Assembly (NCBI GenBank): GCA_002713825.1
Contig: PAUU01000032.1
Span: 7,611 to 17,227, forward strand
Direction: 5' to 3'
DNA length: 9,617 bases
Origin: Acidiferrobacteraceae bacterium
GTDB lineage: Bacteria; Pseudomonadota; Gammaproteobacteria; Arenicellales; UBA868
The first letter of the stretch is position 1. Each line of letters begins with the position of its first letter. The notes beneath the pieces were generated by a model. That model worked only from the letters and a program-made list of their open reading frames with translations. It had not been told where the DNA came from and searched no databases. Positions 1 to 5,482 of the stretch are shown piece after piece. Made by a program: the position numbers and the translations under genes.

Positions 1-141
1 GGCAAACTCGTCGCAGACTTGGCCATTAAAGTGGGTGGCAAGGGCGGGGGCCGTCCGGACTCTGCTCAAGGCGGGGGCGCAAAAATCGATGGTCTCGACG
101 GCGCGCTCGCTGATGTGCCGCACTGGTTGGGTTCTCTTTAG
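1..141 (+). CDS. alaS: Alanine--tRNA ligase, C-terminal end (partial)
   Basis: This is the last 46 codons of alanyl-tRNA synthetase, which charges tRNA-Ala with alanine in the cytoplasm; the gene begins outside the window. The reading frame is open from base 1 to a TAG at 139-141. The visible tail carries the glycine-rich signature GGKGGGR followed by AQGGG, typical of the extreme C-terminal DHHA1/C-Ala region of AlaS, and ends in PHWLGSL. It is followed after 82 bases by lysC on the same strand. The gene order alaS-lysC-csrA supports the call. The catalytic and editing domains are not in view. A short imperfect hairpin (GTTCT, TC, AGAAC at 152-163) lies after the stop, but no T-run follows, so transcription may continue into lysC. 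Confidence 0.93.
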   Translation, partial: GKLVADLAIKVGGKGGGRPDSAQGGGAKIDGLDGALADVPHWLGSL

Positions 142-223
142 AGCGCTTTACGTTCTTCAGAACTTTACCTGTCTCGCCAAAAGGGGTTTAATGCGCGCCC
201 CGGTTGTGAGTCTTGCAAAGAAT

Positions 224-1471
224 ATGTTTATAGCAGTTGAAAAATATGGCGGTACCTCCGTGGGCTCCGTTGAAAGGATCAACGCGGTAGCGGACCGAGT
301 GAGCGCGAGCCATGAAAAGGGCGAGCGGCTCGTTGTGGTTGTCTCGGCGATGGCAGGGGAAACCAACCGACTGTTAGGGCTGGCGGAGGATGTTGATCCC
401 GATGCGCAGGCTCGGGAGATGGACGTGCTGGTGTCGACCGGCGAGCAGGTCACGATTGCGCTGCTGTCGATGGCGCTTAACAGGCGGGGTATCGAAGCTC
501 GTTCCTACACCGGGGGCCAGGTCCAGATCCTAACGGATAACGTCCATGGCAAAGCCAGGATTCTCGACATTAACGCCGCCCGTGTTCGTGAAGATCTGGA
601 GATCAACCGCGTTGTCGTAGTCGCAGGATTTCAGGGGGTTGACGAAGAGGGAAACATTACCACCCTGGGGCGCGGCGGTTCTGACACCACTGCCGTGGCC
701 ATGGCAGCAGCTCTTGAGGCTGATGAATGCCGCATTTTTACAGATGTCGACGGGGTCTACACGACCGATCCCCGGATTGTCCCCGAGGCGAGACGCCTCG
801 CTCAGATTACGGTCGAAGAGATGCTGGAGCTCGCCAGTCAGGGGGCGAAAGTCCTGCAGACACGTTCAGTCGAGTTTGCCGGTAAATACCGCGTGCCGCT
901 TCGGGTGTTGTCTTCGTTTGAGGAGGGCCCGGGCACATTGATTACTCATGAGGTAAGTGACATGGAACAGCCTTTAATTGCCGGAATCGCTTACAACCGC
1001 GATGAGGCAAAGGTCACCATCCGGGGCGTACCCGATCAGCCTGGAATCGCTTCGCGAATCTTTGGGCCGATCTCAGCGGCACATCTCAACATCGACATGA
1101 TCATTCAGAACGTAGCCCAGGACGGCACGACCGATCTGACATTTACTGTTAATCGCAATGAATACACTCAGGCAATGAAGCTGCTGAATGAGATTGCGCA
1201 GGAGTTGAATGCGCGCGATGTCGTGGGTGATGACACACTGGCCAAGATCGCTATTGTGGGAGTGGGAATGCGCTCTCATTCGGGGGTAGCGGCGAAGATG
1301 TTCGATACGCTGGCAGCAGAGGGCATCAACATTGAGTTGATCTCGACCTCAGAAATCAAGATCTCCGTCGGCGTTAACGACAAGTATCTCGAGCTCGCCG
1401 TGCGAGCTCTGCACAAAGCCTTTGAACTGGAAGGCGATGTGACCGAGGAAACGTTGACCGAGGCAGAGTAA
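224..1471 (+). CDS. lysC: Aspartate kinase (aspartokinase), monofunctional
   Basis: This 415-residue cytoplasmic enzyme phosphorylates L-aspartate with ATP, the first step to lysine, threonine, methionine and diaminopimelate. The amino-acid-kinase domain (about 1-240) shows KYGGTSVGS at 7-15, VSAMAGETN at 40-48, STGEQV at 71-76, and LGRGGSDTTA at 148-157 followed by FTDVDGVYTTDPR at 172-184. Two ACT domains follow at about 260-330 (DQPGIASRIF, NIDMIIQN) and 338-405 (VGVGMRSHSGVAAKMF, INIELISTSEIKISV). The frame is open much further upstream, but the ATG at 224 places the KYGG motif where family members have it. An alternative ATG at 191, preceded by AAGGGG, would add 11 residues. The common KFGG motif reads KYGG here, a conservative change. 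The ACT pair implies feedback control by lysine and/or threonine. Length is normal for the family. Confidence 0.95.
   Translation: MFIAVEKYGGTSVGSVERINAVADRVSASHEKGERLVVVVSAMAGETNRLLGLAEDVDPDAQAREMDVLVSTGEQVTIALLSMALNRRGIEARSYTGGQVQILTDNVHGKARILDINAARVREDLEINRVVVVAGFQGVDEEGNITTLGRGGSDTTAVAMAAALEADECRIFTDVDGVYTTDPRIVPEARRLAQITVEEMLELASQGAKVLQTRSVEFAGKYRVPLRVLSSFEEGPGTLITHEVSDMEQPLIAGIAYNRDEAKVTIRGVPDQPGIASRIFGPISAAHLNIDMIIQNVAQDGTTDLTFTVNRNEYTQAMKLLNEIAQELNARDVVGDDTLAKIAIVGVGMRSHSGVAAKMFDTLAAEGINIELISTSEIKISVGVNDKYLELAVRALHKAFELEGDVTEETLTEAE
962..1471 (+). CDS. Putative internal lysC start: aspartokinase beta subunit
   Basis: An in-frame ATG at 962 (LysC residue Met247) is preceded by GAGGT at 950-954, a five-base match to the anti-Shine-Dalgarno sequence, with a 7-base spacer. 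Starting here would give a 169-residue protein made only of the two ACT domains. In Bacillus subtilis and Corynebacterium glutamicum, lysC makes just such a beta subunit from an internal start near Met246-250, and the alpha and beta chains form a regulated heterotetramer. The peptide after this Met (MEQPLIAGIAYNRDEAKVT) lines up, from memory, with the C. glutamicum beta start. The Shine-Dalgarno sequence and position are seen; use of the start is inferred. The alternative is chance, since Met is common at this linker. Confidence 0.5.
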   Translation: MEQPLIAGIAYNRDEAKVTIRGVPDQPGIASRIFGPISAAHLNIDMIIQNVAQDGTTDLTFTVNRNEYTQAMKLLNEIAQELNARDVVGDDTLAKIAIVGVGMRSHSGVAAKMFDTLAAEGINIELISTSEIKISVGVNDKYLELAVRALHKAFELEGDVTEETLTEAE

Positions 1472-1528
1472 GCTTAATACTCAGGCGTTCGGGCAGGATC
1501 ATGGTATTGTAGAATTCCGAGGCGGAGG

Positions 1529-1540
1529 ATGCAGGGATGC
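1529..1540 (+). promoter_or_regulatory. CsrA-binding site overlapping the csrA start codon
   Basis: The 12 bases ATGCAGGGATGC match the published CsrA consensus RUACARGGAUGU at 10 of 12 positions, including the whole CARGGAUG core, and the final ATG of the core is the csrA start codon. Two more GGA motifs lie just upstream: AGGATG at 1526-1531, fused to the Shine-Dalgarno sequence GGAGG (1524-1528), and CAGGATC at 1494-1500. Several GGA sites in a leader, one blocking the ribosome site, is the known arrangement for negative autoregulation of csrA in Escherichia coli. Binding here is inferred. Confidence 0.6.
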
Positions 1541-1752
1541 TGATATTGACTCGCCGGGTTGGCGAAACGTTGAAGATTGGTGATGATATTGAAGTGACCG
1601 TGCTAGGGTTACGAGGTGGCCAAGTGAGAATGGGGATCAATGCCCCCAGAGATATCGCCGTGCATCGTGAGGAAGTCCTGGACCGTGACGCACAGCATGG
1701 TCAGGGTGGAAGGAATCCTGCCGAATCTGTAATTTCAGGCAGCGAAGAATAA
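1537..1752 (+). CDS. csrA: Carbon storage regulator CsrA (RsmA)
   Basis: CsrA is a small dimeric RNA-binding protein that binds GGA motifs in mRNA leaders and changes translation or stability, acting on carbon flux, motility, biofilm and stress genes. The 71-residue product begins [17 protein letters not shown] and includes [13 protein letters not shown]. Leu4, Arg6 and Arg44, which form the RNA-binding surface, are all present at the expected positions. The core matches the family through about residue 48. The tail (from about 49) is divergent, Gly/Glu/Ser-rich and roughly 10 residues longer than the 61-residue E. coli protein. The Shine-Dalgarno sequence GGAGG sits 8 bases before ATG. It lies 65 bases after lysC and 27 bases before tRNA-Ser. 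Autoregulation through the site over its start codon is likely. Confidence 0.96.
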   Translation: MLILTRRVGETLKIGDDIEVTVLGLRGGQVRMGINAPRDIAVHREEVLDRDAQHGQGGRNPAESVISGSEE

Positions 1753-1779
1753 AAGAACTGATCTGTAGTTGAGACTCAA

Positions 1780-1872
1780 GGAGAGGTGGCCGAGCGGCTG
1801 AAGGCGCTCCCCTGCTAAGGGAGTATGGGGTTAATAGCTCCATCGAGGGTTCGAATCCCTCCCTCTCCGCCA
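1780..1872 (+). tRNA. tRNA-Ser (anticodon GCU)
   Basis: A complete class II tRNA that reads the serine codons AGC and AGU. The acceptor stem GGAGAGG (1780-1786) pairs with CCTCTCC (1862-1868), followed by discriminator G1869 and an encoded CCA at 1870-1872. The anticodon stem (1807-1811 with 1819-1823) encloses the loop CTGCTAA, with anticodon GCT at 1814-1816. A long variable arm, characteristic of tRNA-Ser, lies at about 1824-1844. The T arm is GAGGG, TTCGAAT, CCCTC at 1845-1861. It starts 27 bases after csrA and may be transcribed with it. Confidence 0.97.
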
Positions 1873-1877
1873 CTTAT

Positions 1878-1895
1878 CCTTAATCAAAATTAAGG
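1878..1895. repeat. Hairpin in the spacer between the two tRNAs
   Basis: Perfect 7-bp inverted repeat CCTTAAT and ATTAAGG around a 4-base loop CAAA, lying 5 bases after the CCA of tRNA-Ser. It is A+T-rich and has no T-run after it, so it is not a standard terminator. It could be a processing stem in a tRNA precursor or part of the tRNA-Arg promoter region. Confidence 0.4.
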
Positions 1896-1904
1896 ACCAC
1901 ATGA

Positions 1905-1916
1905 TAGAATCGCGGG
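1905..1916 (+). promoter_or_regulatory. Possible tRNA-Arg promoter (-10 and GC-rich discriminator)
   Basis: TAGAAT at 1905-1910 matches the sigma-70 -10 box at five of six positions and is followed at once by CGCGGG, a G+C-rich discriminator of the type found at stringently controlled stable-RNA promoters. It lies about 20 bases before the mature tRNA-Arg. No convincing -35 box was found at the right spacing, so the two tRNAs may instead share a transcript. Confidence 0.3.
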
Positions 1917-1930
1917 CCATCCCGCATTAC

Positions 1931-2007
1931 GCGCCCGTAGCTCAGTTGGATAGAGTGCATGGCTACGAACCATGAGGTCGGGAGTTCGAATCTCTCCGGG
2001 CGCGCCA
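1931..2007 (+). tRNA. tRNA-Arg (anticodon ACG)
   Basis: A complete 77-base tRNA with encoded CCA. The acceptor stem GCGCCCG (1931-1937) pairs with CGGGCGC (1997-2003), then discriminator G2004 and CCA at 2005-2007. The anticodon stem CATGG/CCATG holds the loop CTACGAA with anticodon ACG at 1965-1967; in bacteria A34 is changed to inosine by TadA so that CGU, CGC and CGA are read. The T arm is GGGAG, TTCGAAT, CTCTC with one G-U pair. No integrated element or duplicated 3' end was seen next to it. Confidence 0.97.
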
Positions 2008-2036
2008 TCTCCCCCCTGAGTTAATTTCCCAGAACC

Positions 2037-2065
2037 AAAAAAAACAGGCTCCCGAAGGAGCCTGT
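2037..2065 (-). terminator. Rho-independent terminator of the binding-protein gene
   Basis: On the minus strand a 9-bp perfect stem (ACAGGCTCC with GGAGCCTGT, 2044-2065) closes on a TTCG tetraloop flanked by C and G, the very stable C(UUCG)G fold, and runs straight into a T-tract (A2037-A2044 on the plus strand). It lies 25 bases past the stop of the minus-strand binding-protein gene. On the plus strand the same hairpin has no U-tract, so it is at best a weak end for the tRNA-Arg transcript. Confidence 0.93.
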
Positions 2066-2090
2066 ACTATGAACAGCGGTCTTTTGGGGC

Positions 2091-3041
2091 TTAGGGCAGC
2101 CAGGCACGCCATACGGATTCGTTGGCTTCCATCCACTCTGCCACAACTTCGTCGACATCCCGTTTTTTGACGTCTACTTCGTAGATCATCCCGGCCTGCT
2201 GAGCGTTGGTCAGGCGATGCTTTTCGAGCAGTGCGACGACTTCCGGATGTGCCTCCACAGAAGCAGGGCTTCCGAATTTGAAGGTGATGTCCTGCGGCCA
2301 GTTGGTCGCGGGCCATTTTGCTTCATCGTAAGGAGGCAGTTCCACCTCGACGAGATCCAGGGCCGCAAAGATCCAGTGCGGTGTCCATGCATAGGCAATG
2401 AAAGGCTCGCCGCGTTTGTATTTGGCCTGCATCTCAGCCCAGTGAGCCGTCTCGGAGCCCATGTTTTGCGCATGAAAATCTACCCCGAGACCATCCATAC
2501 GTTCCTGGTCTTCGCAGAGCCAGGCAACTTCTGGACAAGCGATGAGATTTCCTCGATCACCAGACTCGAGGCTTTTGAATAGACCCTTGTACTGATTCAG
2601 ATCCTGCACGGTTTTGAGATTGGGCGCCAGCGCTTCAATTCCGCGTGAGGAGTCTCCCTCCACCACATAGCGGGGTGTGAAATATCCACTGGCACCGATA
2701 ATGCCTGTGTCGGCAACGCGAACCAGCGAGCCGTCGCCGCCATATTCTGTGAGGTACTCGGATTTGATCGGGTTGTATGAAGGCCAGGTCTCGCAGTAGA
2801 AGTCGATATCGCCAGCGCGAATCGCTTCCCAAGGGCCAGGCCCGCCCGGCATGGATACTGTTTTGACCTTGTAATCCATGTGGTTCTCCAGGACCCACTG
2901 AATGGTTCGACAAGTCACGACAGCGCCGGTCCAGTCAAGATCTGGGAGTACCAGGCGTTTGCCCGCCTGCACTGTTGAGCCGGCACCAAGGCCAACGCTC
3001 ATGATGACTACGGCAAGAGCCGCTTTGAAAGTGAACTTCAC
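2091..3041 (-). CDS. Glycine betaine/choline-type ABC transporter substrate-binding protein (ProX/OpuAC family)
   Basis: This 316-residue periplasmic protein should capture a quaternary-amine solute and deliver it to the adjacent permease. Residues 1-26 form a signal peptide (basic MKFTFK, hydrophobic core, cleavage after VQA); there is no lipobox cysteine. The mature part is an OpuAC-type two-lobe binding protein: DLDWTGA at 34-40, WEAIRAGDIDFYCETWPS at 71-88, SGYFTPRYVV at 118-127, and AYAWTPHW at 216-223. Trp37, Trp71, Trp86, Trp219 and Trp223 are candidates for the aromatic cage that binds a trimethylammonium head group. Cys169 and Cys176 are close together and could pair. The start is GTG, chosen because GAGGAGG lies 8 bases upstream and the signal peptide begins there. 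It follows the permease gene by 191 bases and has its own palindrome-rich leader and terminator. Betaine, choline, carnitine or DMSP are all possible ligands. Confidence 0.88.
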   Translation of the reverse strand: MKFTFKAALAVVIMSVGLGAGSTVQAGKRLVLPDLDWTGAVVTCRTIQWVLENHMDYKVKTVSMPGGPGPWEAIRAGDIDFYCETWPSYNPIKSEYLTEYGGDGSLVRVADTGIIGASGYFTPRYVVEGDSSRGIEALAPNLKTVQDLNQYKGLFKSLESGDRGNLIACPEVAWLCEDQERMDGLGVDFHAQNMGSETAHWAEMQAKYKRGEPFIAYAWTPHWIFAALDLVEVELPPYDEAKWPATNWPQDITFKFGSPASVEAHPEVVALLEKHRLTNAQQAGMIYEVDVKKRDVDEVVAEWMEANESVWRAWLP

Positions 3042-3061
3042 TTTATTATCCTCCTCGTAGT

Positions 3062-3132
3062 TTGAGATGTCTCAATGCCATACTGGCATTCCCCTATATC
3101 TACCATAATCGGCCTATCCATTGGCATTCCCC
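3062..3132 (-). promoter_or_regulatory. Palindrome cluster in the leader of the binding-protein gene
   Basis: Three elements lie just upstream of the Shine-Dalgarno sequence. TTGAGA-TG-TCTCAA (3062-3075) is a 6-bp-arm palindrome. AATGCCA-TAC-TGGCATT (3074-3090) is a 7-bp-arm inverted repeat overlapping it. TGGCATTCCCC occurs twice in direct orientation, at 3084-3094 and 3122-3132. They could be repressor operators or mRNA hairpins controlling binding-protein synthesis apart from the permease. No strong -35/-10 pair was seen. The regulator is unknown. Confidence 0.45.
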
Positions 3133-3154
3133 GGCGAATTGATCTTGTCACGGC

Positions 3155-3179
3155 ACGAAAGCGAGTTTTCAGGCTTCGT
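3155..3179. repeat. Imperfect hairpin between permease and binding-protein genes
   Basis: ACGAAAGC (3155-3162) can pair with GCTTCGT (3173-3179), with one bulged base and a 10-base loop. It lies about 55 bases past the permease stop on the minus strand, with no U-tract after it. It may be a weak attenuator or an mRNA-stabilising stem at the 3' end of the permease message. The rest of the gap 3042-3232 holds the palindrome cluster and no gene. Confidence 0.25.
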
Positions 3180-3232
3180 TCTGGCTGCTCTGAGTCCTGG
3201 GAATCTTAGGCCTGATTGATGGATTTTGACCG

Positions 3233-5362
3233 CTAGGACAGACCCATTGCCTCCCGCTGCGTTTTGGTCCATGCCTGGGATATCCGGTCTAGGATGATAG
3301 CGAGCAGCACGATCCCGATTCCCGCCTGCAAAGACATGCCGATACTGGCGGTACTCATTCCGGTAAATACCTCGAGCCCGAGGCCCTTGCCGCCGATAAG
3401 CGGGGTGATGACCTCCATGGCAAGGGCCATCATGATGCCCTGGTTTACCCCGATCATAATGGCCGGAATCGCCATGGGAATCTTCACTTTCATTAGAGTC
3501 TGGAAGACCGATGCACCAAATGAATCAGAGACCTCGTCGATTTCATCAGGCAACTCGCGAATTCCGAGCGTAGTGCATCGAATCAAGGGGGGGATCGCAT
3601 AGATCACGGTCGCGATCACGGCCGGAATCTGCCCCCCACCAAAAAGCATAATGACCGGAACCAGATAAACAAAAACCGGCATGGTCTGCATGGTATCCAG
3701 TATGGGTTTCAGAATTCCGTCCGCGGTTTTGCTGTACGCCGCCAGGATGCCAAGTGGCACACCAACGATGAAACAGATCAGCACTGATACGGTGACTGTC
3801 GACAGCGTAATCATGCTGAAAGCCCACAAATCGGTTGCACCGATGAACAAAAATCCAATAAAGGTGATTGCGGCAAGCGCGCGGCCACTTACAAGGTAAG
3901 CGATAGCTACAAAGAAGAGACTTGTGTACCACCAGGGCAATCCCTTGAGGAAAGTATTCAGGGGATTGATCAATCCAAAGTACAGTCCCTTCTTGATACC
4001 TGTGGTGATCGCATAGAAGGCCTCATTCGTGACCAATACATCCATATACTGATTGACGGGAGTGCGGAAGCGATATTCCCAGGCCTTTGGAAAGTTGCCA
4101 AAAATATCGACGTAGGCATCCAGCAGCACCATGACCCAGATTAAAACAAGACTGGCGATAAAAAACGAATGCCGCATCAAGAAATCCCAGAGCCTGGAAC
4201 TCCAGTCTGGATCGTAAATCTGGACAAGAGTGCAAGGAATAAAAGCAACCGCTTGGGTGACGGCGCGACCCACCCGACCAATCTGGCGCCAGACAAAGTC
4301 GATACCGAGCTCCAGGTATCGGATGAGCTTCAAGGATTCGAGGGACTGCGGAAAAAGTTGGAAGATCTGCGTTCGCCCCTGATCGGTGCGCTGTTGTTCC
4401 TGACCAATCGCGTGAGTAACCCGGTCGAGCAGGACGGCCATCAAAACGATAGCGAGACCGCCCTCAAGGGCTTTGCCAACGTTCAGGCGCTGCATCCCCC
4501 GCAGCACGATATCGCCAAGACCCGGGGCTCCGATAAATGTGGCCAGCACGACCAATGCCAGCGCCATCATCACTGTTTGATTGATACCCAGTTTGATCGC
4601 CGGAACAGCAAGGGGCATCTTGACCTTTATCAGGGATTGACGGGTTGTGGCGCCAAAAGAAGTCGCCGCTTCGTCAATGCCTGCGGGAACCTGCCGAATG
4701 CCGAGATTGGTCAGTCGTACGATAGGTGGGAGCGCGTAGATGACGGTCGCAAGAATGGCCCCAGGCGCACCGATGCCAAACAGGAAAAAGGCAGGAATAA
4801 GGTATATGTAGGCCGGCAGCGTCTGCATCGTATCGAGAATCGGTTTGATAACTGTCTCGAGCCGATTACTTTGAGAGGCGCCAATACCGAGTGCGATGCC
4901 AACAATGGCGCTAAAGGCGATGGAGATACACATAAGACTGAGCGTCTCCATGGCCTCGTCCCACATATCCAGTACAAGCCATGAGCCGACGGCGGCTACG
5001 GCAAAGAGCCCGAGGCGAAGACCGCCGTAGGCAAACGCAGGAAGGACCAACACTACCAGCACAATCTGCCACTGCGTAAAGATCAGAAGATCGACGATGT
5101 ACTCATAGAACCACGTGACGCCAGCGCCCAGCGCCCGGGTGGTCGGTTGCAGAAAGGGTCGCATCCACCGGTCAAATTCATTAACTTTATCGGCAAACGG
5201 AAAGGCACTGATCCACGACTCAGGAAAGACCGTCTCACCGCCCTGGGCTTTCCAGACCAGAAGTGATACGACGAGAACGACCGCTCCGATCAACCAGTGC
5301 CGGTACTCGGACCATAAACCGTCTGTGGGAGTGCTGCCTGAAATGGCTTTGGAATCCTGCAT
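3233..5362 (-). CDS. Glycine betaine-type ABC transporter permease, two ProW-like domains fused in one chain
   Basis: This 709-residue inner-membrane protein should form the translocation path of a betaine/proline-class importer. It holds two homologous permease domains in tandem, each with several hydrophobic segments. KPILDTMQT occurs at about 173-181 and again at 552-560, followed each time by (L/M)P, a hydrophobic helix and an ATVIYA(L/I)PP segment. Each domain has the loop that docks on the ATPase: DEAATSFGAT with KVKMPLAVPAI in the first, and DEVSDSFGAS with KVKIPMAIPAI in the second. The repeats are offset by about 379 residues, and an amphipathic linker at about 320-390 joins them. 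E. coli ProW is a single domain of about 354 residues that dimerises, so this chain is a ready-made dimer. A TTG lies one codon upstream, but the ATG at 5362 is preferred. A plausible promoter lies about 30 bases upstream. The binding-protein gene follows on the same strand; the ATPase is divergent. Confidence 0.93.
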   Translation of the reverse strand: MQDSKAISGSTPTDGLWSEYRHWLIGAVVLVVSLLVWKAQGGETVFPESWISAFPFADKVNEFDRWMRPFLQPTTRALGAGVTWFYEYIVDLLIFTQWQIVLVVLVLPAFAYGGLRLGLFAVAAVGSWLVLDMWDEAMETLSLMCISIAFSAIVGIALGIGASQSNRLETVIKPILDTMQTLPAYIYLIPAFFLFGIGAPGAILATVIYALPPIVRLTNLGIRQVPAGIDEAATSFGATTRQSLIKVKMPLAVPAIKLGINQTVMMALALVVLATFIGAPGLGDIVLRGMQRLNVGKALEGGLAIVLMAVLLDRVTHAIGQEQQRTDQGRTQIFQLFPQSLESLKLIRYLELGIDFVWRQIGRVGRAVTQAVAFIPCTLVQIYDPDWSSRLWDFLMRHSFFIASLVLIWVMVLLDAYVDIFGNFPKAWEYRFRTPVNQYMDVLVTNEAFYAITTGIKKGLYFGLINPLNTFLKGLPWWYTSLFFVAIAYLVSGRALAAITFIGFLFIGATDLWAFSMITLSTVTVSVLICFIVGVPLGILAAYSKTADGILKPILDTMQTMPVFVYLVPVIMLFGGGQIPAVIATVIYAIPPLIRCTTLGIRELPDEIDEVSDSFGASVFQTLMKVKIPMAIPAIMIGVNQGIMMALAMEVITPLIGGKGLGLEVFTGMSTASIGMSLQAGIGIVLLAIILDRISQAWTKTQREAMGLS

Positions 5363-5367
5363 CAAAT

Positions 5368-5396
5368 TTGCCTGGACTCGATCAATCCACTAGCAT
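5368..5396 (+). promoter_or_regulatory. Possible sigma-70 promoter of the ATPase gene
   Basis: TTGCCT (5368-5373) and TAGCAT (5391-5396) are separated by 17 bases. Each matches the consensus at about four of six positions. The leader would be roughly 80 bases. The -10 box overlaps that of the opposing permease promoter, so the two could compete. This is a weak call based on pattern only. Confidence 0.28.
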
Positions 5397-5420
5397 ATCT
5401 TTAAAGAAAACCGGCTTCAA
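5392..5420 (-). promoter_or_regulatory. Probable sigma-70 promoter of the permease gene
   Basis: On the minus strand TTGAAG (5420-5415) is followed after exactly 17 bases by TATGCT (5397-5392), each matching four of six consensus bases. Transcription would begin near 5385, about 23 bases before the permease ATG. A perfect 10-bp palindrome TCTTTAAAGA (5398-5407) lies in the spacer and could be an operator that shuts the divergent region. Confidence 0.45.
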
Positions 5421-5482
5421 TGAGCGAAAAGTAATTCTCTGGGCTGGACTAGTTGATATCGATGGCTTCAAGGGAAGATTGA

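Noticed and set aside
35..223. An open frame upstream of lysC that would add 63 residues to the N-terminus
   Set aside because: It overlaps the alaS 3' end in another frame, shows no kinase homology, and the ATG at 224 aligns with the normal aspartokinase start.
1637..1873. Minus-strand ORF beginning MAEREGFEPSMELL across tRNA-Ser
   Set aside because: It is the antisense translation of the tRNA, a well-known false gene in databases.
2044..2065. The strong hairpin as a plus-strand terminator for tRNA-Arg
   Set aside because: The U-tract is present only in the minus-strand RNA; the plus strand continues ACTATGAAC.
1931..2090. A genomic-island attachment site at tRNA-Arg
   Set aside because: No repeat of the tRNA 3' end and no integrase gene occur in the window.
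1963..2316. Minus-strand ORF ending [11 protein letters not shown] across tRNA-Arg
   Set aside because: It is another antisense-tRNA artefact and also overlaps the binding-protein gene in the wrong frame.
3074..3140. A sigma-54 promoter suggested by TGGCATTCC
   Set aside because: The required TTGC element at the fixed spacing is absent on either strand.
4169..4984. A 271-codon plus-strand ORF antisense to the permease
   Set aside because: Its product is low-complexity and rich in charged and polar residues, with no recognisable domain. It is explained as a shadow of the long G+C-rich permease gene.
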